From positions 1-64,000 of the forward strand of contig NZ_JAEDAE010000004.1 of assembly GCF_016056375.1 (NCBI RefSeq): a DNA stretch of 64,000 bases, in the 5' to 3' direction. The position numbers and the translations under genes were made by a program. The DNA is from Hymenobacter negativus (GTDB lineage Bacteria; Bacteroidota; Bacteroidia; Cytophagales; Hymenobacteraceae). Every line of letters starts with the position of its first letter. The stretch's first letter is position 1. Of this stretch, positions 26,751 to 35,364 are shown piece after piece. The notes beneath the pieces were generated by a model that worked only from the letters and a program-made list of their open reading frames with translations, searched no databases and was not told the origin of the DNA.

Positions 26751-29243
26751 ATGCTACTACCTTTGCGCTTCCGTTACCTGTTTTTCCTACTAGCATTCTG
26801 CACTTTGCCTGCCTGGGCACAGCAGACGGGCACCATTGCCGGCCGCGTTATGACCACCGATGGCAACGCGGCCGAGTCCGTGAGCGTGGGTATTCAGGGC
26901 CAGCCATTGGGCGGTATTACCGACAGCGAGGGCCGCTACCGCATCGGCGCGGTGCCGGCGGGCACCTATACCATTGTGGTTTCCTTTGTGGGCCTGAAGC
27001 CCGCGCAGCAGCAGGTGACTGTAGTGGCGGGCCAGCGCGCCATGGCCGATTTCCGCCTGGCCGAGAGCACGGCCCAGCTCCAGGAAGTGGTGGTGCAAGG
27101 CACGCGCACCAACAAGTTTAACCGCTCCAATAGCGTGGACGTGGCCAAAATGCCACTCAGCAACCTGGAAAATCCGCAGGTGTACGCCACCGTGGGCAAG
27201 GAATTGCTGACTGAGCAGCTAGTATTTTCGGTGGATGATGCGACGCGCAACGTGCCCGGCCTGCAGCGCATGTGGGAGCCCACGGGGCGCGGCGGCGACG
27301 GCGGCTCGTTTTACGCCAGCCGGGGCTTCGTGGTATCGAGCCAGCTGCGCAACGGCGTGGCCGGCAGCGTAACCAGCACCGTAGATGCCGTCAACCTGGA
27401 GAAGCTCGAATCCATCAAAGGGCCGTCGGCCACGCTGTATGGCAGCGCGTTGACTTCCTACGGCGGCCTGCTGAACCGCGTGACCAAGAAGCCGTTTGAG
27501 ACGTTTGGCGGCGAGGTGGCCGTATCGGGCGGCAGCTACGGCTTCCACCGCGTGAGCGCCGACGTGAACACGCCGCTCAATGCGACCAAAACGCTGGCGC
27601 TCCGCCTCAATGCGGCTTATAACTACGAAGACAGTTGGCAGAATGCGGGCTACGCGGGCTACACCAAGAACCTAGCCCTGGCCCCCAGCCTGCAGTTTAC
27701 CCCCACCGACCGGCTGACCATCAACCTGGACGCGGAGATTTATCGGGGCAGCAACATCGGCAAGCAGATTATCTATTTTGACCACCGCGAGCAAGTCAAA
27801 AACCTGGGCTTTTCGCGGGCCGACCAGGCCCCACTCGACTACCGCCAGTCGTACCAGGGCCCGGGCCTGACGCAGGATTCGCGCAGCACCAACCTGTTTG
27901 GGCAGGTACGCTACCGCATTTCGCCCAGCTTTACATCGACCACCTACCTCTCGTCGAGCCGCAGCTACTCGCAGGGCAAAGGGCCTTACTTCTACCTGAT
28001 ATCGAACACGGTGTATGCGCTGGACTCATTGGCGGCACTGGGCAAAACGGCTCCGGCTGCCGGCCTGGCACGCACGCCCGGCGTCCATAGCCTGTACCGG
28101 GCCGACCAATCGACGAACAGCCACAGCGACACGTATGAGGTGCAGCAGCTTTTCAACGGCGACTTCCAGCTGGGCCGCCTGCGCAACCGCGTGGTGTTGG
28201 GACTTGATTTCCTGAGCATTAATTCCAACCTCGATTACTTCGGGGGCAGCATTGACCAAGTGCGGCTGGGGCTGGGCAACAATGCCTACCGCGCGTTTAA
28301 CGGCCAGGCCGTGGATGCGGCGTATGCGGCAAACTCCGCGCTTGCGCACTACCTGGTTACAACCAAAGCAAACACTTACAGCGCTTTTGCCTCGGATGTG
28401 CTGAATCTGACCGACCAGCTGAGTCTGCTAGCAGCCCTGCGCCTCGACCGCTACGCCAACAAGGGCGGCATTTATTACACCCCGGTGGCGGCCTACAATC
28501 AAACGGCCCTCTCACCGAAGTTTGGCCTAGTTTATCAGCCCGTAAAGGACCGAGTAGCCATCTTCGCCAACTACCAGAACAGCTTTACCAACCTGAACAC
28601 CAGCTTTCTGGACCAGGATGGCAATACGCACGTGACCAAGCCCGAGCGAGCCAACCAGCTGGAAGGCGGCGTGAAGCTCGACGCGGCCGGCGGCCGCGTG
28701 AGCCTCACGGCGAGCTACTACGATATTCGGGTGCAGAACATTCTGCGCACCATTGGCTACACCTCCGCGTTTGTGGCCATCGGTGTGCAGGATGGCACCC
28801 AGTGGAGCCGCGGGGCCGAGCTGAACCTGACAGCCAACCCGCTGCCGGGCCTGAACGTGGTGGGTGGTTTCGCTTACAACTACTCCACCTTCGTGAAAAC
28901 CGATGATAATGTGAACGGCTACCGTCCCGCTACCGCCTCGGCACCCTACTTGGCCAATGCCTGGGTGAGCTACCGCCAGCCCGCCGGCGCGCTCAAAGGG
29001 CTGGGCGCGGGCTTTGGTGGCAACTACGCCAGCGACAACAAAATCGTGAACAGCGTGTCGCAGGGGGTCTTCACACTGCCTAATTACACGGTGCTCAACG
29101 CTAGTCTTTTTTACGACCAGCCCAAGTTTCGCCTCTCGGCTAAGGTGGATAACCTGACCGATAAGCAGTACTGGATTGGCTATACCACGATGAACGCGCA
29201 GAAGCTGCGCAGCATTATCGGCAGCGTGGCCTACAAGTTTTAA
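26751..29243 (+). CDS. TonB-dependent receptor (siderophore type)
   Basis: An 830-residue outer-membrane receptor. The signal peptide ends at WAQQ (about residue 24). A carboxypeptidase-regulatory-like domain follows (about 27-105: GTIAGRVMTTDGNAAESVSV ... VVSFVGLKPAQQ), then the plug (about 110-230) with NVPGLQRMWEPTGRGGDGG, FYASRGF and LEKLESIKGPSATLYG. The rest is a 22-strand barrel ending in the aromatic residue of GSVAYKF. The plug segment SFYASRGF... is typical of siderophore receptors rather than SusC-type glycan receptors, since no SusD follows. The next gene is a PepSY membrane protein, the usual partner in ferric-siderophore uptake. The two operators directly before the ATG support iron repression. 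The ligand cannot be told. Confidence 0.92.
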   Translation: MLLPLRFRYLFFLLAFCTLPAWAQQTGTIAGRVMTTDGNAAESVSVGIQGQPLGGITDSEGRYRIGAVPAGTYTIVVSFVGLKPAQQQVTVVAGQRAMADFRLAESTAQLQEVVVQGTRTNKFNRSNSVDVAKMPLSNLENPQVYATVGKELLTEQLVFSVDDATRNVPGLQRMWEPTGRGGDGGSFYASRGFVVSSQLRNGVAGSVTSTVDAVNLEKLESIKGPSATLYGSALTSYGGLLNRVTKKPFETFGGEVAVSGGSYGFHRVSADVNTPLNATKTLALRLNAAYNYEDSWQNAGYAGYTKNLALAPSLQFTPTDRLTINLDAEIYRGSNIGKQIIYFDHREQVKNLGFSRADQAPLDYRQSYQGPGLTQDSRSTNLFGQVRYRISPSFTSTTYLSSSRSYSQGKGPYFYLISNTVYALDSLAALGKTAPAAGLARTPGVHSLYRADQSTNSHSDTYEVQQLFNGDFQLGRLRNRVVLGLDFLSINSNLDYFGGSIDQVRLGLGNNAYRAFNGQAVDAAYAANSALAHYLVTTKANTYSAFASDVLNLTDQLSLLAALRLDRYANKGGIYYTPVAAYNQTALSPKFGLVYQPVKDRVAIFANYQNSFTNLNTSFLDQDGNTHVTKPERANQLEGGVKLDAAGGRVSLTASYYDIRVQNILRTIGYTSAFVAIGVQDGTQWSRGAELNLTANPLPGLNVVGGFAYNYSTFVKTDDNVNGYRPATASAPYLANAWVSYRQPAGALKGLGAGFGGNYASDNKIVNSVSQGVFTLPNYTVLNASLFYDQPKFRLSAKVDNLTDKQYWIGYTTMNAQKLRSIIGSVAYKF

Positions 29244-29406
29244 GTAAGCGCAAACCACGCCGCACGGTTCGTCCGGTTGTTGCCCAGGCAGCTCTGCCAC
29301 GGGAGTGGAAAGAGTGAGTGCTCCCGGTTCGCTGCAACGAAGCGGCGGGGTTACTTGGGTGGCGCTCAGTACTACGCCTCTGGTTTTTTAGTTAGAATTT
29401 CTACGC

Positions 29407-30555
29407 ATGACCTTCAAAAAAGCCATCGGCAAACTGCATCTCTGGCTGGGCCTGGGCTCCGGGCTGGTGGTGCTCATCGTGAGCCTGACGGGGGCCATCT
29501 TCACGTTTCAGGACGAAATCCGGGACCTGACCGAGCCCTGGCGCAAAGTGGAAATGCCAGCTACTGCGCCCCTGCTGCTGCCCTCGCGGCTGCAGGCCGC
29601 CGCGCTGGAGCAGCACCCGGGCGTGAAAGCGGCCACGACCTGGGTGACTTATTACGGCCCCGGGCGCTCGGCCACGGTGTATTTCACCGACCCGGCCGGC
29701 GTGCCCACGCAGGTGTACCTCAACCCCTGCTCCGGCCGGGTGCTGTACGAACAGGACCTGCGCCGGCACTTCTTCAGCATCGTGCAGGCCATCCACATGA
29801 CGCTGCTACTGCCTGAAGCGGTGGCTAAATGGGTGGTGGGCGGCAGTGTCATCATCTTTATGGTAATGCTGGGCACTGGCCTGGTACTATGGTGGCCCAA
29901 GCGCCGACAGGAACGCAGGCAGCGCCTTACCATTAAGTGGGGAGCCCGCTGGCGGCGCATCAACTACGACCTGCACAATGTGCTGGGCTTCTATGCCGCC
30001 AGCATTGCGGTGGTGCTGGCCCTTACAGGCTTGTTCATGGTTTTCCCTGGATTGCTTGATTCAGCCATGCTGGTGGCCAACGGAGGCCGGACCTATCCGC
30101 AGGAAAAATCAGTGGCCCAAGTAGATACCCTACAAGCCGTGACGGCCGCCGCCCTGCCACTGCCCGACGTTATCTATCGCACGGTGCAGCGCCACTCGCG
30201 GGGGGCCGAGATGGTGCTCATCGGGCCGGCCGGCAATGGCAAAGACCCAGCCTATTGCTGGGCCTACCAGCGGGCGCTGCACTACTACCACCGCGATGAA
30301 TACGCGTTTCACCCCGTGTCGGGGCAGGTTCTGCAGGCGCGCTTCCACGCCGGCCGGAGCAACGGCGGCAAGCTCTCCGACATGAACTACGACCTGCACA
30401 CCGGCCAGATTCTGGGCCTGGGCGGCAAAATTGTGGCTTTCCTAGCCAGCCTGATTTCGGCCAGCCTACCCGTGACGGGCACGCTGCTCTGGTGGGGCCG
30501 CCGCAATAAAAAGGCCAAGCCTAAAGCACGGGCCTCGGCCCCAATCAGCGCCTAA
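29407..30555 (+). CDS. PepSY-associated TM-helix protein (PiuB-like, siderophore reductase type)
   Basis: A 382-residue inner-membrane protein. Four TM helices are placed near 12-33 (LWLGLGSGLVVLIVSLTGAI), 140-161, 194-217 and 348-370. Conserved membrane histidines include H11 (KLHLWLG), H131 (AIHMTLLL) and H190 (DLHNVLGF), and H335 (YDLHTGQI), typical of this family. PepSY_TM proteins beside siderophore receptors are thought to reduce ferric-siderophore in the periplasm. The gene follows the receptor after 163 bases with no terminator, so it is probably in the same iron-regulated operon. Confidence 0.88.
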   Translation: MTFKKAIGKLHLWLGLGSGLVVLIVSLTGAIFTFQDEIRDLTEPWRKVEMPATAPLLLPSRLQAAALEQHPGVKAATTWVTYYGPGRSATVYFTDPAGVPTQVYLNPCSGRVLYEQDLRRHFFSIVQAIHMTLLLPEAVAKWVVGGSVIIFMVMLGTGLVLWWPKRRQERRQRLTIKWGARWRRINYDLHNVLGFYAASIAVVLALTGLFMVFPGLLDSAMLVANGGRTYPQEKSVAQVDTLQAVTAAALPLPDVIYRTVQRHSRGAEMVLIGPAGNGKDPAYCWAYQRALHYYHRDEYAFHPVSGQVLQARFHAGRSNGGKLSDMNYDLHTGQILGLGGKIVAFLASLISASLPVTGTLLWWGRRNKKAKPKARASAPISA

Positions 30556-30575
30556 CCAGCATAACCAGCTCCCAT

Positions 30576-30610
30576 AAAAAAGGCCCTTCGTTGAACGACG
30601 GGCCTTTTTT
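30576..30610. terminator. Bidirectional terminator
   Basis: AAAAAAGGCCC(T)TCGTT pairs with AACGACGGGCCTTTTTT, one mismatch, A-run and T-run at the ends. It lies between the PepSY gene and the convergent bacilliredoxin gene. Confidence 0.85.
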
Positions 30611-30629
30611 ATTTGGACTTGAATATTGA

Positions 30630-31052
30630 CTAGCAATATTCCTCGAACGCGCCTTGCAGGTTGTTCACGATACGCATGGCGTCGGAGCCTTCGATGTGGT
30701 AGCGCTCAATCATGTGCACCAGTTCGCCGTCTTTGAACAGGGCGATGCAGGGGGACGAGGGCGGGTACGGGAGCAGGTGCTCGCGCATTTTGGCCACGGC
30801 ATCGGTTTCCATGCCGGCGAAAACGGTCACGAGTTTGCCGGGCTTTTTGTCGGCGCTGGCAAGGGCCATTTTCAGGGCGGGGCGGGCTTTGGCGGCGGCG
30901 CAGCCGCACACCGAGTTCACGGCCACCAGCACGGTGCCTTCATTTGAGGCGAGGGCGGATTCAACCTCCTCGGGGGTCATGAGCTGCTCGAAACCAACTT
31001 CGGTAAGGTCCTGGCGGATGGGGGCCACCATGTATTCGGGATAAACTGCCAT
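30630..31052 (-). CDS. Bacilliredoxin, BrxA/BrxB (YphP/YqiW) family
   Basis: A 140-residue thioredoxin-fold protein of normal family length. The hallmark CGC motif is at C49-G50-C51 in VNSVCGCAAAKARPAL, and GMETDAVAKMREHL plus PPSSPCIALFKDGELVHMIER complete the fold. In Firmicutes bacilliredoxins remove bacillithiol from proteins under oxidative stress, and many Bacteroidota also make bacillithiol. No bsh genes are in the window, so that link is inference. The gene is monocistronic. Confidence 0.92.
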   Translation of the reverse strand: MAVYPEYMVAPIRQDLTEVGFEQLMTPEEVESALASNEGTVLVAVNSVCGCAAAKARPALKMALASADKKPGKLVTVFAGMETDAVAKMREHLLPYPPSSPCIALFKDGELVHMIERYHIEGSDAMRIVNNLQGAFEEYC

Positions 31053-31286
31053 TGTCGTAAATAATTAAAAAAGCGGCGTGGCCGCGTGGGGTTACAAAAG
31101 TACGGGAGTGTTTGGCATAAGTCCGCAGCCCCCCAAAAGGTTCGGGCAATGGTCGTGGTTAGTGGCCAGCGCAATCGGGAGCCGGCTAATCTTTAGGAAT
31201 CACAACTATTCATCTGCAATTCGACTCAACACTATTATCTTTCACCAATCCAACCCACTCTACACTTTTTAATAAAATACAGGCTT

Positions 31287-34200
31287 ATGAAGTTTTTTCT
31301 ACCATCCCCTCGTTTGGGTCTGCACGTGCTGCTGGGCCTGACGGCCTGGGCCAGCCTGGGCTTCCCGGCATCGGCCCAGGTGCAGCCGCGCCCCACCTCG
31401 GAGTTATTGCGCGCCGGGCGCAAATCGGTGGCCACGCCCATTGTCAAAGCCCCCGCCAAAGCCAGCCCGCACCTCGATGCCGAGCTGCAGCGCCTGCTGG
31501 TGCAGGCCAGTGGCACCGGCCACACGGAAGCACTCACGGCCAGCCAGCTACGAGCCAGCCACCCGCATTTGCGCTTTGGCCAGCAGGCGGGCCAGGCCAC
31601 GGTGCTGGTCCACATCACGGCCAAGGACGTGGCGACGTTGCTGCCTAGCCTGCAAAGCCGCGGATTTGAAGTGACCGCCTCCTACCCGAAGCTGCATTTT
31701 GTGGAAGGCATGCTGCCCATCAGCCAGCTAGCCAACGCTGATGCCTTAGTTGGTATTGGTTTGCTGGGTATCGCGGCTTCCTTCGAGCCCGAAACCGACG
31801 GCGGCTTGGTGACGAGCCAAGGCGACTACGTGCTGGAAGCGGCCCGCGCCCGCGCCACCCGCCCCAAGCAGGTGACGGGGGCGGGCGTGACCATTGGCGT
31901 GCTCAGCGACTCGTTTAACTACCTGGGCGGGGCGGCTACGGACGTGGCCTCGGGCGACCTGCCGGCCGCCGGCGTGCGCGTGCTGGTCGAGAGCGGCAAC
32001 ACCGACGAGGGCCGCGGCATGAGCCAGCTCATTTATGACCTGGCGCCCGGCGCGGCGCAGGTGTTTAGCACGGCCAACGGCGGCGAGGGCACCTTTGCCC
32101 AGCACATCCGCGACTTGGCCAGCACGGCGGGCGGCGCCTGCAAGGTGATTGTGGACGACGTGCGCTACTTCACCGAGCCGTACTTCCAGGATGGGGTTAT
32201 TGCCCAGGCCGTTACCGATGTGGTCACTAATTCGAACGTATCGTACTTCGCGTCGGCCGGCAACTACGCCGATAAGAGCTACGAAACCACGGCCCCGCAG
32301 TTTGTGGCCAACGCCAACGGCGTGCGCTGCCTCAACTTCGATGTATCGGGCGCTACCACCGACCTCACGCAGCGCATCACGATACCCAGCGGGGGCACTT
32401 TCTACCCGGTGCTGCAATGGTCCGACCCGTTTTACACCACCAGCGGTGTGCGGACGGACCTCGACATGTTCATCCTGGGGGTAAGAAGCACCGGCGTGGT
32501 GGACACTGTATTCCGGAGCAATGCGCGCAACGTGCTCACGCAAGTGCCCATGGAGCCCATTTTCTTTACTAACTCCGCCGCTACCGGCACCACCACCTTC
32601 GACTTGGTAATCGTGTGGAAAGGCGGCATTCAGCCGGCCCGCCTGAAGTACGTGAACCGCGGCAGCGCCAGCCCTTCGGAGTGGCTCACCGGCAGCCACA
32701 CTTCCTACGGCCACTCTTCGGCTGCTGAGGCGTTTGCCGTGGCCGCCGTGCCCTACTATAACCAGCGCGTGCCCGAAAGCTTCACTTCGAAAGCCGGCCC
32801 GATAACCTATTTGTTCTCGCCCACGGGCGTGGCCCTGAGCACCGCCGTGGTGCGCCAAAAGCCCAACGCCGCCGCCGTAGACGGCACAAACACCACGTTC
32901 TTCGGCAGCGACTACGAAAACGACGGCTTCCCGAACTTCTTCGGCACCTCGGCGGCGGCCCCGCACGCGGCGGCCGTAGCCGCGCTGCTGCGCTCGTCGG
33001 AGCCCGCCCTCACGCCCGCTCAGGTATATAGCCGGATGGTGGGCAGTGCCCGCCTCCTGGGCGCTTCGGCCACCGATGCACTCACCGGCCCCGGCCTGAT
33101 TGACGCCTTCACCACCCTGTATGGCCCCGTGGTGGCCGCCACACCGCCCGTGGCCGAAGACCTTGAAAAAGGGGCCTTGCCAGTGAGCTGGAACGTGAAC
33201 GGCTACGGCGCGGCCCGCCCGCAGGTGCTGACGCTGGCCCCGGCCTCGGGCGTGCAGAGCCTGGTGCTGGATGCGCAGCCGGGCATCAACTCGGTATTTT
33301 CGCTGAACGAGGCTACCTTGTTTTTGCAGGGCGCCACGGCCAGCAATTTGCAGCTGACGTTCCGCGAGCGCAAGTTCTCGGCCGAAACCGATGAGCTGAT
33401 GCCCGCACAGTTTACGGGCCGCAGCAACACCGACGGCGTGGCCCTGAGCGTGGACGGCGGCACCAACTGGTACCGCATTTTCGACCTCACCGGTACCAAT
33501 GCCACTACCACGTTCCAAACCAAAACCGTGGACCTGACGGCCTTCGCTACCGCCAATAGCCTCACGCTGGGCAACGATATCCGCATCAAGTTTCAGCAAT
33601 ACGGCCGGGGTGGCGCTACGGCTACCGCCGGCAGCGGCCGCGCTTTTGATGACATTGTGGTGGGCAGCCGCACGCCCGCAGCCGTGCCACTTTATACCTA
33701 TACCCAGCCCACCGCCGGCTGCCCCAGCCTGCAGGTGCAGTACACCGACTCGTCGCTATTCCGCCCCACTTCCTGGGCCTGGACGTTTGCGGGCGGCACG
33801 CCGGCCACCTCTACCCTGCGCAACCCCAACGTGACTTACAACACGCCCGGCCGCCACAGCGTGACCCTGAGCGTGAGCAACGCCGCCGGCACCGTGGCCC
33901 GCACCGATACCGGCGTGGTGGTAATATCCGGCCGCGCCCCGGTAGCCACCATCACCAATACCAGCCTTGTCATTTGCCCCGGCGAGGTTGTGACGTTCGG
34001 CAGTACAGCCATCAATTGCCCCAGCACCTACGCCTGGACCATCCCGGGCGGCTCGCCGTCTACTTCGACCACGGCTACCCCGCGCGGCGTGAGCTTCGCC
34101 ACGGCCGGCAACTACACCGTGACGCTCACCGTGAGCAATGCCTATGGCAGCAGCACCAGCTCGGTGGTGGTGGAAGTGGGCGGCAAGGCTCCAACGCCCA

Positions 34201-35273
34201 CCATCACCAGCACCAACCCCAGCATTTGCCGTGGGGGTGTGGTCACGTTTGGCAGCACCACGCTCAACTGCCCCGGCACGTATGCCTGGAGCTTCCCGGG
34301 CGGCACGCCGGCCACCTCCACCAGCGCCAACCCCGGCGCGGTTACCTACGCTACGGCCGGCAACTACACCGCTACGCTCATTGCCACCAACCCCTACGGC
34401 AGCACCACGACCACGCTCATCGTGGACGTGGACGGCCAGCAGGCGACGCCATTTGCCGAGAATTTCAACGCCTCCGCGGCCCTGCCGCGCGGCTGGACGC
34501 TCGTGACGCCCACCCCTGCTTACCCGTGGTCGGTGGTTGGCAATATTACCGGGAGCACGGGCACGGCCACCCGCGCCCTGATGGTGCCGTTTGCCAGCGA
34601 CCCCAACCGGGGCGAACGCATTGCGGTGTACTCCCCGGCCCTCAACCTGACGCGCACCGGGGCCGCTGCGCCCACTCTGCGGTTCGACGTGGCTTACCGC
34701 CCCTACGCCAGCGTGGCCGGCGCCATCACGCCGGATGACGACTCGCTCAGTGTGCAGGTGGCCGATGCCTGCACCGGCCAGGTGCTGGGCCGCCCCTACG
34801 CCAAAAGCGCCCTCACCAACCTGCCCACCGGGGGCAGCCTGCCCACCTTCACGCCCAGTGCCGCCAGCGACTGGCGCCGCGAAACCGTGGACCTCACGCC
34901 CTACCGCGGGCACAGCGTGGTCCTGCGCTTCATCGGCCGCAACCAGTACGGCAACAACCTGTACCTCGACAATGTGCAGGTGAACGACGGCGTGCTGTCG
35001 CTGACTTCGGCGGCTAACACCGTCGGTTTCGAAGCCTGGCCCAACCCCACGCCCAGCGGCGCGGCCCTCAACCTGCGCCTGCCCGCTTTCACCGGCAAGG
35101 TGAGCCTGCGGCTGATTGATGCCCTGGGCCGCGTGGTGTGGCAGGAAGCGGTGCAGCAAACCGGCGCGCCCCTCGAGCGCACCCTGCGCACCGGCCTGGC
35201 CCCCGGCCTCTACGACCTGCTCTATACGCCGGCCGGGGGTACACCCGCTGCCCGCCATCTCGTGGTGGAATAG
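31287..35273 (+). CDS. Large secreted S8-family protease with three PKD domains and T9SS sorting domain
   Basis: A 1328-residue exported protein with a signal peptide ending near SASAQ (residue 30). The protease region (about 198-620) has Asp D208 in GVLSDSFN and Ser S555 in FGTSAAAPHAAAVAALL. Where other subtilases have HGTHVAG this one has DEGRGMSQLIYDLAPGA (E241 onward), so the classical His is missing. I recall a subgroup with DEGRAM in this place, so this is likely a family trait, not decay. Three PKD repeats follow (about 800-1050; e.g. TYAWTIPGGSPSTST and TYAWSFPGGTPATST), then a choice-of-anchor-J-like jelly roll (about 1053-1235), then the sorting domain (AWPNPTPSGAALNLRL ... LAPGLYDLLY). 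It is probably a surface or extracellular hydrolase. Confidence 0.85.
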   Translation: MKFFLPSPRLGLHVLLGLTAWASLGFPASAQVQPRPTSELLRAGRKSVATPIVKAPAKASPHLDAELQRLLVQASGTGHTEALTASQLRASHPHLRFGQQAGQATVLVHITAKDVATLLPSLQSRGFEVTASYPKLHFVEGMLPISQLANADALVGIGLLGIAASFEPETDGGLVTSQGDYVLEAARARATRPKQVTGAGVTIGVLSDSFNYLGGAATDVASGDLPAAGVRVLVESGNTDEGRGMSQLIYDLAPGAAQVFSTANGGEGTFAQHIRDLASTAGGACKVIVDDVRYFTEPYFQDGVIAQAVTDVVTNSNVSYFASAGNYADKSYETTAPQFVANANGVRCLNFDVSGATTDLTQRITIPSGGTFYPVLQWSDPFYTTSGVRTDLDMFILGVRSTGVVDTVFRSNARNVLTQVPMEPIFFTNSAATGTTTFDLVIVWKGGIQPARLKYVNRGSASPSEWLTGSHTSYGHSSAAEAFAVAAVPYYNQRVPESFTSKAGPITYLFSPTGVALSTAVVRQKPNAAAVDGTNTTFFGSDYENDGFPNFFGTSAAAPHAAAVAALLRSSEPALTPAQVYSRMVGSARLLGASATDALTGPGLIDAFTTLYGPVVAATPPVAEDLEKGALPVSWNVNGYGAARPQVLTLAPASGVQSLVLDAQPGINSVFSLNEATLFLQGATASNLQLTFRERKFSAETDELMPAQFTGRSNTDGVALSVDGGTNWYRIFDLTGTNATTTFQTKTVDLTAFATANSLTLGNDIRIKFQQYGRGGATATAGSGRAFDDIVVGSRTPAAVPLYTYTQPTAGCPSLQVQYTDSSLFRPTSWAWTFAGGTPATSTLRNPNVTYNTPGRHSVTLSVSNAAGTVARTDTGVVVISGRAPVATITNTSLVICPGEVVTFGSTAINCPSTYAWTIPGGSPSTSTTATPRGVSFATAGNYTVTLTVSNAYGSSTSSVVVEVGGKAPTPTITSTNPSICRGGVVTFGSTTLNCPGTYAWSFPGGTPATSTSANPGAVTYATAGNYTATLIATNPYGSTTTTLIVDVDGQQATPFAENFNASAALPRGWTLVTPTPAYPWSVVGNITGSTGTATRALMVPFASDPNRGERIAVYSPALNLTRTGAAAPTLRFDVAYRPYASVAGAITPDDDSLSVQVADACTGQVLGRPYAKSALTNLPTGGSLPTFTPSAASDWRRETVDLTPYRGHSVVLRFIGRNQYGNNLYLDNVQVNDGVLSLTSAANTVGFEAWPNPTPSGAALNLRLPAFTGKVSLRLIDALGRVVWQEAVQQTGAPLERTLRTGLAPGLYDLLYTPAGGTPAARHLVVE

Positions 35274-35291
35274 CAGCAATCGGTTTTCAAG

Positions 35292-35326
35292 AAAAAAGGC
35301 CGGGCGACTATCGCCCGGCCTTTTTT
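35292..35326. terminator. Bidirectional terminator
   Basis: A 16-bp perfect stem (AAAAAAGGCCGGGCGA / TCGCCCGGCCTTTTTT) with a three-base CTA loop lies between two converging protease genes. Confidence 0.93.
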
Positions 35327-35364
35327 GTTCGCTGCTGTACCCGGAAAGGGACTTGATAATGCCC

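Noticed and set aside
29244..29406. Possible cobalamin-type riboswitch in the 163-base leader between the TonB receptor and the PepSY gene
   Set aside because: A few short hairpins (GGGAG...CTCCC) are visible, but no B12-box or other riboswitch core can be matched, and it lies within what is probably an operon.
30630..31052. Proposing a bacillithiol-dependent redox operon
   Set aside because: The bacilliredoxin gene is single, and no bacillithiol synthesis genes are in the window.
31746..33599. A 617-codon open frame on minus opposite the large S8 protease
   Set aside because: Same cause: codon bias of the plus-strand gene gives a stop-poor complement. No recognisable motifs, and its start is not preceded by a promoter.
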